The position numbers were made by a program, and so were the translations under genes. A model generated the notes under the pieces. It did not search any database. It was not told the DNA's origin and saw nothing but the letters and a program-made list of their open reading frames with translations. DNA of 64,000 nt from Cordia subcordata (Eukaryota > Streptophyta > Magnoliopsida > Boraginales > Cordiaceae), in assembly GCA_028554755.1 (NCBI GenBank), contig JAPTOF010000007.1, positions 18,657,001 to 18,721,000 on the forward strand, in the 5' to 3' direction. Below are positions 12,782 to 28,754 of this stretch, piece by piece; within the stretch, counting starts at the first letter, position 1, and every line of letters starts with the position of its first letter.

Positions 12782-13262
12782 GCACACGCGTTTGTGCGTG
12801 TGTTTGTATGCGCGATGTATGTTTTCAACTATTCTTATTAGAAAATAAAATATACATAATGTACTAGTCGAATAAAAAGATATTTCTTATCCTCTAAACA
12901 TAGTTGAGTACAACTAAAATAATTATTGCTCATATATTGATCCCCAAAAAATTATATATTGTAAATTTACACGTCTTCTTTTGGCATTTTTCTTTTATGC
13001 CAGAAAAATAACAAAAATTTAATACTTAAATTATCAGTTATATCTTTCTCTATTAAATATATAATTACCAAGTAAAAAGTATTTTAATAAAGAATTAAAT
13101 ATTATTGTTAGCAAAAATCATTAAAAATAAACTAAATAACCGACAACATTTGAAATTTTATATACCTAATTACCTTTAATGATTTTTCAAGTGTTTGTGT
13201 AGAAGGCCTAGGCATTAACTCATCAAGTGGGTGTAATCTCCAGTTTTAGTTTCTTATGATTA
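10832..13262. other. intergenic DNA, no gene seen
   Basis: AT-rich sequence. A MITE-like end (GGGTGTTTGTATTGGC) starts at about 10964, but no matching partner end was found. The 71-codon frame at 12253-12468 has no support. Confidence 0.5.
12749..12779. repeat. (AT)n microsatellite
   Basis: AT dinucleotide run, followed at 12781-12815 by a TG/CG-rich alternating stretch (TGCACACGCGTTTGTGCGTG), which is a purine-pyrimidine alternation. Confidence 0.9.
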
Positions 13263-13521
13263 TGATTCTCTCTTAACTCTCATTTGGTCTTAATTTTCTA
13301 ACTTAAAATTTCAATCATGTATTTTATTCTTAAAATATCAATAAACGTTGACTATCAATTTAAATATCAAATCTCTACCAAAATTCTCATTTTTTCACTA
13401 TTATTTTCCACTGTTGCAAACTTTTTTATTTAAATTAATGGTCTATATTTTAAGAATAAAATACATAATTGAAATTTTAAATTAGAAAGTTAGAACTAAA
13501 TAATATTTTAGGAGAGGATCC
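13263..13521. mobile_element. foldback MITE-like element (259 bp)
   Basis: The two halves are inverted copies. The left end reads GATTCTCTCTTAA and the right end, reverse-complemented, reads GGATCCTCTCCTAA. An inner block TTTCAAT(C/T)ATGTATTTTA plus TTCTTAAAATAT matches in both arms with one difference. Arms are about 90-100 bp around an AT-rich centre. There is no coding capacity and no clear target duplication. Confidence 0.6.
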
Positions 13522-13569
13522 ATCCTGTATTATAGGTATGTTGGTCAGGCTTGATTGTGATATGATTAA

Positions 13570-13831
13570 TGCTCTGTTTGTTACAGTCTTATTTTAAGAT
13601 ACTTATCCTATTAAAATGAGGATAAATCTTATAAGATTTTATCATGCATCCTATAAAAATTTAAAACAAAACCATACTTTTTATCTTATAACAAATAAGC
13701 AATCATTCCTATCTTATTTTTTACAACTATAGAATACATGGTGTATATGATAAGATATCTTAAATCTTATAAGATGTCTCCAAATTTCAATAGGATAAGC
13801 ATCTTAAAATAAGATCATTCCAAACACACTA
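13570..13831 (+). mobile_element. Tourist-type MITE, copy 1 (262 bp)
   Basis: The element starts TGCTCTGTTTG and ends CCAAACACACTA. It is flanked by TAA on both sides (13567-13569 and 13832-13834), the 3-bp target duplication typical of PIF/Harbinger elements. Long sub-terminal inverted repeats share TCTTATTTTAAGATA and CTTATCCTATT. Copies at 15017, 18894 and 49335 share the ends and the 3-bp rule. Confidence 0.8.
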
Positions 13832-13834
13832 TAA

Positions 13835-15016
13835 GTCTATTATGCCGTTTGTGGTATTCTGGATTCCATTTGGACACGTTTTACATTTGTTTAGGATTTC
13901 TTTTATCTTATATCAATTGTACTAGTTATACAACTTGACATATTTATAGCCTAGCTAATCGCATGGCAAATGAGTAGTTGATGCAATTATGATAAATAAC
14001 TTTCTTTCCGTTAAGATTTGGACATCTTCTCGGAGCCCTGTTCGAGTTTGCATATCAAGTTTTTCTTTTTTTTCTTATTAATGTCAAAGTAAATAAAACA
14101 AAAAACTCTAAAAGAATTTAGTATATACCCGCACCTAAAGTTTCAAATTTTAGATACTTTTCAATTTTGTAAGTGTGACTTGCAGATGGGGCAAAAAACC
14201 TCATGAATGACCGTTGTTATTGCTGATCAAACATCAAACGTTGACACCGCCATATACAATTAATTTATCATCTTATTATATTATTATTTTCAGCGTGGTT
14301 GATTTTTACCATTGTGTTAGACATGTTCATAATGAGAAACATAATGTTTACCAAGTAAAAAATGAAATATATATAAGTGAAACTAATACACGGTGACATA
14401 AAACAACACGACTATTAAAGATTAATAACAATTACCTAATCACTAAACTAATTAGATGACTTCATATCAAACCTAGAAAAGCAGATGTTGAAAAGTAAGA
14501 GAGGAGTTGGTATTTTTGACTTGGAAAATAAGCAAAGGAGGAAGACACAGTGGGACAAGCACGTGAAGGCACCACCTCATTGCTTGTCAACAAAGCAATA
14601 ATTTATTTGTACAATATAATTTTCAGCTGTAAAGTAATATAATGAGAAATAATACAACGTAAAAAATCACGATTTCAAAATAATAATAACACTGATTTTT
14701 GTTAAAAAAGTTGTAATAACTTTAGTGTTTTGAGCCTACCATATTCAAATCTATCATCGATCAAAGGACGTTAATATTGAAGCCCCTTTAGTGTGTGTTG
14801 TGTTTCAATTTTTCATGCAAGTCGAATAACTCACAACCTGGCTTCATTAAGTATTGAAATGAAAGCGCACTGACTGAGAATTGCTAAAAGGACCAGACAT
14901 ATCACAACTTTGATTTAACTTGATGAATCATTGATATTATCAAAAGTTGCAAGTCCAAATTATAAATTATGTTACTCAGACTCGGATATGGGTCTTGAAT
15001 GTGAATACGAAACTTA
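13835..15016. other. intergenic DNA, no gene seen
   Basis: AT-rich DNA without a supported gene. A G-box core (CACGTG) occurs at about 14561 but has no gene next to it. Confidence 0.5.
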
Positions 15017-15319
15017 TAGTGTGCTTAGAATGAACTTATTATAAGTTACTTATGTTATTAAAATGAAAATACATTTTATAAGATTTAAGCAATTTTATCA
15101 TACATGCATCCTATGAAAACTTAAAATAAAATCATACTTTTTATCTTACAAGATATAAGTAATCCATTCTTACTTTATTTTCTACAACTATAAAGATAAG
15201 ATATCTTATCACAAGTATATTATAAAACTGAAAGCAAAGTATATTATGAAATTCAAAACAAATTATATTTTTCTATATAAAAAAAGTATATTATGATAAA
15301 GCATATACCAAACAAAACA
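15017..15319 (-). mobile_element. Tourist-type MITE, diverged copy 2 (303 bp)
   Basis: It starts TAGTGTGCTTAG and ends CCAAACAAAACA, with TTA on both flanks (15014-15016, 15320-15322). Inner DNA (ACTTTTTATCTTA, CTACAACTATA) matches the other three copies. The right half carries extra AT-rich repeats (several AGTATATTATGA-like units), making it longer than its relatives. Confidence 0.65.
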
Positions 15320-15568
15320 TTAATATCATATTTAACTGTTAAACTTATATGACAAAAAAGAGGAGGTAAAGAAAGATGAGAATAAAAAAGGAAGGGGATT
15401 TTGAAGGGAAAATAACGAGAAAAAATTTAAACGTGAAATTTTCAAAAATTGTTCGATATAAAAAAATTAATACAATACAGGAAAGTTGACTTAAACCTAG
15501 CACCAGGGAGTGCACAGATGCCGAAGCATGCCAATGGCACGCTGTGCCCTCAAAGCTACACCAAAAGT

Positions 15569-17081
15569 TAGGGGTGTACAAGAAGTCGTAAAAACCGTAA
15601 TAACCAATTTGGTCGAATGGAATCAATCAAAAACTATTGGTTTTTAACGTAATTCGATCGGTTGCGGTTTTAATTTTGAAAAACCTCCACAGGCAGTTCA
15701 GTTAACGGATTCAAAGGGTAAAAACTGAAATTTAACAAAACCGTCCGCCTATACTACTATTATATATTTTTATATATATTATATATGTATTATATATTAA
15801 TAAATATTTAGAAAATATATATATAAGTTAAGTTTTTAAACATAAAAAGTTAAAAACAAACTAATCTGCATCATATTTTCTCTTGCGCTGCTAAGATTAC
15901 AAATTTCATTTCTTAGATCTCACTTCTCAGACTACAAACTAATCAGCATCAATCTCACTTCTCATATCTCTCTCATCTCAAGTAAAATCTCATATTTAAT
16001 CTAATCTCTAATCTCCAATTCTTAATCTCTATTTCTCTTGCGCCAAAGTTGCTATCACTTCAATCATTTTGATTTTTGAAAATGATTATTCTTCTTCTGC
16101 TAATCTCGATTTCTCTAATCTCTTAATTGATGTATGCTACTATTTCACGACTTCGCGTAAGGCGTAAGCTCAAAGTCCAAAATTCTCGATCTTGATTCTT
16201 GACTCTTGGGTTCTACTGCTTGCTAGTAGCTTGGTACACATATATTTTTTTTCTCTATGTTTCTTTTTTCTCTCTTTTTTTTTCTATCCAATAACTAAAT
16301 TAGCTTGAAAGTATTGATTTGTCTATTATTTTTGTAATTTGGTTATATAATATTATAAATTGCTCAAATTTGTCTATTATTATAAAGTGATTATCTTTCG
16401 TAAACTGATTATTATAATATTGTAATTTTGTTATATTATAATATTATAATTTGTCTATTATTGTAATATTGTAATTTGTCTATCTGGTTGGTGGTGTTGA
16501 TGAATGATGACTAATGTTATTGATATTGATGTTGTAGAAGTCTATTTGTGTGTCTTTCTTCTTCTTCTAGGCATTTGATCTTTTGCATCAAACAGTTGGT
16601 TATGTGTAATTTATATTTTTCATTGTGATTTGTGAGACAAGTTGTATATATTTATGTTGTGTGGCTGCTGCTTGGTTGAAAAAAAAGAAATGGCCAACTG
16701 TTGTATTTGAACAGAGAATCTGAAGAACAGATGACATTATGAACAAGTGTAATGTTGTATATGTTTTTTGAATGACTATGACAAAGTGTAATGTTGTGTT
16801 ATATTTTTTGAATAATTATGAATAGGTGTACTTCTTCGGTCTATTTACTTTTACAGCAGTTTATCTTCCTTGGGTCAGTTTCATTTTGTTCAAGAACAAG
16901 TACTTTTTATCGTAAAACCGACTAAAAAAACTACTCAAACCACACAAATCGTATAGACCAAAACTGATGATTTCTTAATTGAACTGGACAGCTTTGACTT
17001 TAAAAAATAAAAAACCACAAATTTCGATTCAATTAGAAATTTCATACAAAAACTGACCGAAATCGCTTGTATACACCCCTA
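15569..17081. mobile_element. complete non-autonomous hAT element (1.5 kb) with perfect 8-bp target duplication
   Basis: The left end is TAGGGGTGTACAAG and the right end, reverse-complemented, is TAGGGGTGTATACAAG. Both flanks carry the same octamer CCAAAAGT (15561-15568 and 17082-17089). The TAGGGGTG terminus and the 8-bp duplication are hallmarks of hAT transposons. No transposase frame of any length is present, so it would depend on enzyme made elsewhere. The interior (15840-16860) is low-complexity TC-rich then T-rich DNA that resembles a transcribed leader rather than a coding region. Confidence 0.88.
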
Positions 17082-17089
17082 CCAAAAGT

Positions 17090-17788
17090 TCAATTAAGCC
17101 TAGTCTGATCAATTGTCTTATGTTGGCCGCAGCTGACCTAGGAAAGTGCATGAGAATTGCACCCACTCACAACGTGCTCCAAAACGTTTGGCCGACCAGC
17201 AGCAAGCCAAAATCACATCTTGTTTTCTTCTTGTGTCCTCTGGTGAATGCGACATCACAAGGCGCAAGGACAACCAAAGGCGAGAGCTTCCATGGTGTGG
17301 GGTTGTGGGAAAGAATGGCCCTCCTCACCAACCTTCCCTCCTACTAGCATTTTGTTTCTCCTTTCGGCAGAATGCGAGAATCAGAACGTGGGGATCTGTG
17401 TGTGGTGGGGACAGGAAGGGAGGCGATTCGCTTGGCGGAAAATGGTCTCTATCCTATTCTCATTATGATCACAAAGCAGAGACATAGACATGTTATGGAC
17501 CATTAAGCACACAACTCGTCCAGCAGTTGGTGCGAGCACGCTAGCCCTGCCCCAACTATTTTGGGGACTGAAGGCCCCTACTACGGGTCCATAAACTAGT
17601 GTTGGGGGCACGCATCGCTTCTAGCTTGAAGTTTGACTTAGAGATTGTAGACTCAAAATCTACAATTACATGAGATGGGGGAATCAACAAACTACGAGAA
17701 AGAAAACAAAAAGAGCGGGGTGAATCTTTGACATTGGTGTCGTGTTGGCCGAAAACACTCTGACGCTCAAATCAATGGTGTAAAATGA
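17090..17788. other. GC-richer block of unknown origin
   Basis: About 17110-17640 is clearly less AT-rich than its surroundings and has several overlapping open frames of 60-113 codons on both strands, none with a recognisable domain. A short perfect hairpin (TTGTAGA ... TCTACAA) lies at about 17646-17666. An inserted organelle fragment, transposon interior or decayed gene are all possible; I cannot tell which. Confidence 0.4.
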
Positions 17789-17968
17789 TTAGAGCAAACC
17801 GGAGCTTTCAGTGTGAATATTGGACTATGGGTTTGCAAGTTATCCAGTGCGTAGGACGTTTACTTAGTGGATCGCCATTAATTATCCACAAAGTAAACGT
17901 CCTACCCACTACATAGCTCACATATCCATAGTCTAATAACCATGCTAAAAAGCTCCTATTTGCTCTAA
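17789..17968. ncRNA. 180-nt near-perfect hairpin (MIRNA-like or MITE-derived)
   Basis: Two arms of about 85 nt are inverted copies around a loop of about 10 nt (17873-17882). The outer stem pairs TTAGAGCAAA with its partner at the other end. The middle stem pairs GGACTATGG, and the inner stem has GTAGGACGTTTACTT in both arms, perfectly complementary, then GTGGAT. Mismatches are scattered and small. The fold fits a plant MIRNA precursor or a small palindromic MITE. No known mature miRNA was recognised and no clear target duplication was found, so the class is unresolved. Confidence 0.5.
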
Positions 17969-18717
17969 CCTCCCTCCCTTTCATTATTACCTTTACACTT
18001 GCTCGAACACTGAATTGAGTGTTGAAGCTTCTTTAATTGGCATCATACTGTTGTCAAATATTCACCTTGCTTCTAGTGCTTTCTTCCTTGCCACCCTGTC
18101 ATCAAAGATTTACCCCGCCCTTCTGCTTTCTTTCTTGCAGGTTACCGGTGCCCTCATCTCACGTAATTGTAAATTTTGCTCCCCCAGAGATATTCAGTCA
18201 TAATCTCAGAATTTTGACTCAGAAATATTCAAATCATAATATAGCATAAGGCAGCTTCGCACCACTGGCTTTTCAACCTAGTTCAATGACCAATTGTGCA
18301 ATATCTATATTTCATCATATACTAGGTTGAATTACTATAGCGCCATTGTCTTCTAAATTGAGCCTCTTAACTCAATTTTGGCTGCAGAAGCATTGCCAGA
18401 AACATCTTCGGTTTAACATAGATGGTTCCTCAATCAATTGAGGTATCATACCGCAACAAAAGGATAAGAGATCAAGAAGGGTACACAATCCAATTAAAAA
18501 ACAACAAAGGATCACTAAATTACAGTTTCCTCACTGTTTCAAGTCTTGAAATCCATATTCACATTTTAGGAGATCCAGTTGCTGACCAACTTGAGTTTTA
18601 AGAAAGAACATTGAACACTGCACGATGTCCCTAGACCAATAAAGTTTATTCTTTCACTCATCACAATGAAAGAAATTAAAGTTAAAAATCTTCTCCACAT
18701 GCCAATGTGTTTTACTG
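17969..18717. other. 3' flank of the E2 gene
   Basis: No independent gene is supported. The bases just below 18718 should include the 3' untranslated region of the minus-strand E2 gene. Two overlapping frames near 18015-18249 have no recognisable similarity. Confidence 0.45.
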
Positions 18718-23197
<4,480 letters not shown>

Positions 23198-23761
23198 ATT
23201 TACCCTTTTCAAGCTTCAGATCAGAGCTTTGTCCTGCTCATCGCAGCAATTTTATTAGCTCAAAAAACCAAATTATTAAACAAAATTTTTAACAGAAAGA
23301 AAATTAAATTATACAGAAAACACCAGCCTAAAACCCATTAAATAAAACAACCTACTCGAGCTCAAAACATTAGCAGTCGAAGAGATTACACCCAATATTC
23401 CAAGATCTAAACTATCCCCTCAAAATCCAAATTCTTTCTGCTAAAAAACACACAGTAACCACTCGTACTATGTGTATACAGACTGACTGCAACCCTAAAC
23501 TTGTCTAAAACAAAAGGTCATTTGACTTAATAGTTACATCTAAATACAATTACCAACAAAAAAAAAAAAAAAGACACCACCTTCTTAATTAACCCAAGTT
23601 AGAGTCATGAATAAAAATTATTACAAATCACAATACCGTAACAAGAGTTTCGTATAACCAACTGACCGAGGAGGATAGGGGAAGCAAGAGGGGGGGTTGA
23701 ATACTGAGCCAATCAATCAATTCAATCTTTTTGGGGCAAAGGGTTTGGGAGGAAAATACAA

Positions 23762-23771
23762 TTTATATAAG
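23762..23771 (-). promoter_or_regulatory. TATA box of the E2 gene
   Basis: On the minus strand, CTTATATAAATTG gives a good plant TATA box. It would start transcription near 23735, about 540 bp before the ATG. That long leader fits a 5' untranslated intron, as is common for this E2 group. Confidence 0.5.
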
Positions 23772-26123
23772 AGAAGGGGGTTGGAGTTTTAATTCAGTAA
23801 TATTTTTGGGGAAATGGGTCCAAGTTGCTATTCTGGAATTTTCTTTTGGGGAGTCCTATTTGGCGTGGAATCAACGGCAACTCCCCCATCACCTCTATAC
23901 GTTTTTCCCTTTTTTTTCACCTTTCCAAAGAGAGTTTTAAACAAATCTAAACAAGAAGGTTCCTCTAATGTCGTCCCCTAACAATTTGACGAAGGAATCA
24001 CCCGTATATGCTGCTCCCAAGTATTAAGCGATGCCAAACACCCTCTTAATTCATTTACAAAATACCTCTAAGTAAAAGTCGAAACTAAAAAAAGCTAAAA
24101 AAAAGTAAATTATTCAAGCGATGTATCAATGTCTTATCGAACGCCAGGATTGCCCATGTCAAGCCAGCCCATGTGACCCCTAGGTTAGTCTAGGAGTAGA
24201 CTAAGGGTTCGGTTAGATTAGGTTTTTAGAGTTAAAAAAAAAAAAGAAAGATAAGGATATAAAAATGTGTTACACATATGAATTCTCAGGTGAGTTTTAA
24301 TTTTTTCGAATGTGCTTCTTTTGTAAGAAAATCATTACCCCATCCCCATTTGATGTACTCCTTTGTTTTAAGTTGTTCCTTGTTGATTTGTTGCTGTCAA
24401 TGGACAATTTTTCGAAAAGATATTCTGCATTTTTTTTTTTGAAGATTAATAAAATTTGTTAGTATTTGTATGTCCAAAGTGTTTTTTTGATTATATTAAG
24501 TTTACTTTTGAGAATAAACGAACAAATAGGGTTGATTTCACTATCTATGATTAATCTTTTCAACCGGTGGCATTTAATTGTCTCCAACGTTTTATTTTGA
24601 CCACTCATTATTTTTTCGTTAGACTATCTTTAAAGAAAAAAAATATAAAATTTTGGAACCAATCCCTCCATAAACCTACCATCCAAATTTTGTGTTTGCG
24701 TTTGAGATGTGTTTAAAGTAATTGCATGAAGGAAAAAGAAAAAAGAAAAGAAAATTTTGACCTGCCTTTGTCTTCCATCAAGGAATAATAAGTGCCACGC
24801 ACTATAAATATTAGAGAAACAAAATCGATTTAACTCAAAAACATATGAATTTTATTGGACTTGGAAAATTGACGTGATAATAGATTTGGTGTAAATTTCT
24901 AAATAACAATTTTAATGAAATCTATCCATTTTTTTAAAAATTTTGTTATCTTGAGCTGTATGAAGTCCTCTATCTGCCCCTTTTTTTAAAAAAAAAAAAA
25001 AAATTGAGGGGATACAAAATAAAAATAATTGTATACATGTCAGCCTATTCTTGAGGTAGCAAAATAATCCTAAGGGGCATTGCATGTCCAGTGGGAGGGA
25101 GGAGGGATGCTATCAAAATTTGTTAAAACAATCCAATCTGCTACACGATTAAACCGTCGACAAACATTACTAAATGCATTACCATACCCGGAGACAAGAG
25201 ATACAAGAGTTCCGAAATAACAGAAGATAAATTTCCAAATTATCCTAGAACATTTGTATGACCAAAACGACATCTGATTCAATAATACTAAGTTATGAAA
25301 TCTTGATTATTGTAGGTAAGGTTTCTAGAACCTAACGGCAGAAAATATCGAATATATTTCTGACGTGGCTCATTTCAAGTTTGACAATGCATGGCCTCAG
25401 GTTTGGCCCATTTTTGCAAACCATTGCCAAACGAGCCCATTTTCGCAAACAATTTTGGAAGTGGGCCCATTTCTACCCTAAATAAAAACCGTGGTCAATC
25501 ATCATAAGTTGGGCTCGAATCTTTGATATCCAACTCACGGACAACTGTTGAAGTTGTTTCAACGTCCATTAATGCACTCACACATTCCACCAGTCAAAGC
25601 CATTGATTTGTCACGGCTTACAGAAGACACCAATTATGTCCTGGAAAGAGTGGTCCTAACATCTACGCGTTTGGCCAATGGTGGAATGCAAGCGTGTAGC
25701 CAGTACTAATCTAGTCGATATATCATGTGCTAAGTGGGTGGGGATGTTTTCTAAGGTTATTCCAGAAAAAGAAAAAAAGTGGTCCTAACATGCATCTCTC
25801 CAGATGAGAAAAAAAATTAGTGAAAATCAGTAATCTTCAATTGAGGTCAACTAACAAATTGTACAACAAATAACAATATGTTAAAAAAAAAAAAAGAAAA
25901 AGAACTCTAAACACAATTAAAAAAATTAATCCACGACATGCCTAAACAAAATGAAACAATTGAACAAATTCACACTCAGAAGCCAGGCATGTCAGCACCA
26001 GATTGGATGATGATGATGAATCAGAGTTTTGAGTCTTTCACAACTTACAAACTGAAACTGGGAAGTTGATATGGGAAAATGAATTACTTCCAAGGAATCA
26101 AGGGGGTCTGCACATTTGTTTTC
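23772..26123. other. intergenic DNA between the E2 and LRR-RLK genes
   Basis: No supported gene. A GGCCCATTT-type phrase repeats three times at about 25397-25470. The 70-codon frame at 25070-25282 has no recognisable similarity. The bases just below 26124 should be the 3' untranslated region of the LRR-RLK gene. Confidence 0.5.
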
Positions 26124-28754
26124 CTAGGATTTGTTCCCTTCTGAAGATGGCCGGTTCTCTGAGTCAGATTGCCGGACTTCTGCGATCATTCTGACAACCT
26201 CGTCCATGTTGGGTCGCATGTCGGGCACCCTAGTGACACACGCCATTGCGATTTGCAGCATCTGCACCATTTCTTCTTCGATGTTCTGGAACTTCATCAA
26301 CTCAACGTCAAAAACTTCAGCTGTCCATTCCTCTCTAACGACTGACTGAACCCACCTGGGAAGATCTACCATGTCATCGCGCCCTGGTGATTGAATAGGT
26401 TGCTTCCCAGTGAGCATTTCAAGTAGTAAAACACCGAAGCTGTAGACATCTGATTTATGAGTGTGCTTCCGTGTTTCGATCACCTCAGGGGCACGGTACC
26501 CTGGATAGCGAGATGGGGTAGCCGGAAAATTCATAACAGGGGCTAAGCCATAATCAGAGACACAAGCATCGAGGTCTTGGTTCAAGAGGACATTTGAGGA
26601 CTTTACATTCCCATGTGCAAATTTTGCACCACCTGCAGAGTGGATATGAGCAACGCCCTTTGCTGCTCCAAGAGATATCTTAACTCTCGATTCCCAGTCC
26701 AGAGGCGTTCTTCCAGTAGTCCTGCTTCCTGTCATCAAATCAAAGTAGAGCATGAAGCAGAATAGAAAAAGTATTAAATTCATTGGAAAAATGGTAGAGC
26801 TAATGTGCAATTCATGCACATAGGTGAAAGGATAACTCTATATCTGATTTTTCAGCAGTATTATATCAGAGATCTTTCTGACTCCAGTATTTGAGGAGAT
26901 GACCAACTGAAAATTGACAAATTTTTGCATGGATTCACAAAATTAAGTAAATATAACCATGTCTCATATTATGTACATAGGGGGCGGGCTCAGGATTTTA
27001 TGAATGGGAAGCGGAATTTAAGTACAAGGATGGGGTAAAGAAAGTGCTAATGAAAGATCTTCTTTCGGAAGCAGGGAAGGGGACCACACTTTCCGCAGAA
27101 TCTGTATATGAAAATACTAATATCATATCAGGGGATTCAGGATGCGACCCTCTAAACCCGCCCCTGATGGGCATGACCGACAAGATAAGTATTCAAGAGT
27201 ATGAATGAAAGCGAATCACTTCTGCAATCTAAAGACCAAGCAAGAGGAAAGTTCCACTTATGTGTGTAAACTAGCAACATCATATAATTCTGCACCGAAA
27301 GCTAAAGCAAGTTTCAAAATTATTAATAGCCCTGATATTAGATCTCTATATGATTTATCTCCTTGTGACTTCATTCGAGAATCTTGTTTTTCCGAGAACT
27401 ACTTAATAGGTGAAGCTTGTGTACAAGCAATTGTCCTGGACAGACTCAAGCAACATCAAGAAGCAGGGGGGAGAGAGAGAGGAAACAGTGTACCATGCAA
27501 AAGTGTCGACAAGCTGCCATTAGCAAAATAATCATGGACAAGGAGCTTCTCATCCTTAGAGTAGTAATAAGCACGTAGAGGTACAACATTTGGGTGCTGA
27601 CCAACTCTTCCAATAATCTCCATCTGCTGTTCAAAGTCTTTCTTTCCCACAATAACTTCTTTCAATCTCTTCACAACCACAGTTGTTGACTCCTCCAAGA
27701 CGGCCTTATATGCAGTCCCAAAACTACCCTTTCCTAGCACTTCGGCTGATGCCCTCAACAAATCCTCAAGATCAAAATTGTAAGAAGAGCCTTCAAAGAA
27801 AACCAACTTGTTCTTTTCAGGCTCCTGCACCCCGCTACCAAATTCCTCACTGGGCTTCTCACCCCGTCCACCAACAGGAGATTTGCCCTTCAGCACTCTG
27901 CCACCATCACTCTGCTTTCTCTTGAGACAGCACAAAATTATAATTAGAGCCACAAGAAAGAGGACTACTCCACCTCCAACTGCAATAGCAATAATAGCTC
28001 CCAATGCAAGTTTCTTTTTGGAACTTCGAGAGGGAGGTGAAATAGGCGCAGGAGAAGGAGGAAGAACGGGGAAACAAGGACTGAGAGGCGCTCCACATAG
28101 AGTATTTCCAATGAACGAAGAATTGGGAAACTTTTGGAGGGCAGATGGAATTGAGCCATTAAGATGGTTATAACTTAAGTTCAAACGTTTGAGATTTGGG
28201 AGGGTGAGATTGGGAATCGGTCCAGATAGGGAGTTATTCTGGAGGTTCAATCCAGTGAGCTCGGTCAAATTTTGAATTGTTAGTGGAATTTCTCCGGTAA
28301 AGGAATTAAAAGAGAGGTCCAAAACATTGAGCTGACCAGAAAACGAAGACGGAATATCACCAGAAAAGTTATTATGTTGAAGGTAAAGGTGCTGGAGAGA
28401 AGGAAGAGAAGTAATATCAGAAGGAAGGCTGCCACGCAAGAGATTCGATCGAAGGCTAAGAACTCTCAGAGCATCCAACTTTCCAAGAGTGTTTCCTGGA
28501 ATCGGCCCAGTAAGTCCAATAGCTGGAAGCCGAAGAGCAATAACACGAGTCCCATCCCGTGTGCAAGTGATGCCAACCCAAGACGTGCAGACGGGGGCAG
28601 CAGAAGTCCAATTGAGTTTCCGGCCATGGGGAACAGCAGTAGCAAAACTAAGTAGAGCTTGTTTATCAGAGTTCAAGTCTCCAAGAGCTAGTGGTAGGAG
28701 AGCTGCTATGACATAAAGCAAAGGAAACAGTTGACAGATGGAGCAGAGTTTCAT
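26124..28754 (-). CDS. LRR receptor-like kinase, subfamily III, predicted pseudokinase (At5g58300-like), 621 residues
   Basis: This is a plasma-membrane receptor with a short leucine-rich ectodomain and a cytoplasmic kinase-like domain. Minus-strand exons are 28754-27494 and 26728-26124, joined by a phase-1 GT-AG intron, giving 621 codons. Residues 1-25 are a signal peptide; 26-64 the LRR N-terminal cap (SWVGITC); about 73-215 five or six LRRs; 230-245 a Pro/Ser-rich stretch; about 249-276 a membrane span; 307-325 the family motif [17 protein letters not shown]; about 336-605 the kinase-like domain. The glycine loop GKGSFG (341-346) and the VVVK lysine (362) are kept. HRD is replaced by HGN (459-461) and DFG by DYG (479-481), as in relatives called probable inactive receptor kinase. 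Length and intron position agree with that family. The ligand is unknown. A leader intron is likely. Confidence 0.93.
26979..27166. mobile_element. hAT-type MITE in the LRR-RLK intron (188 bp)
   Basis: The left end is AGGGGGCGGGCTCAGG and the right end, reverse-complemented, is CAGGGGCGGGTTTAGA. The flanking octamers ATGTACAT (26971-26978) and ATGGGCAT (27167-27174) match at 6 of 8 positions, as expected for an old hAT target duplication. It lies in the single coding-region intron and carries no gene. Confidence 0.62.
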
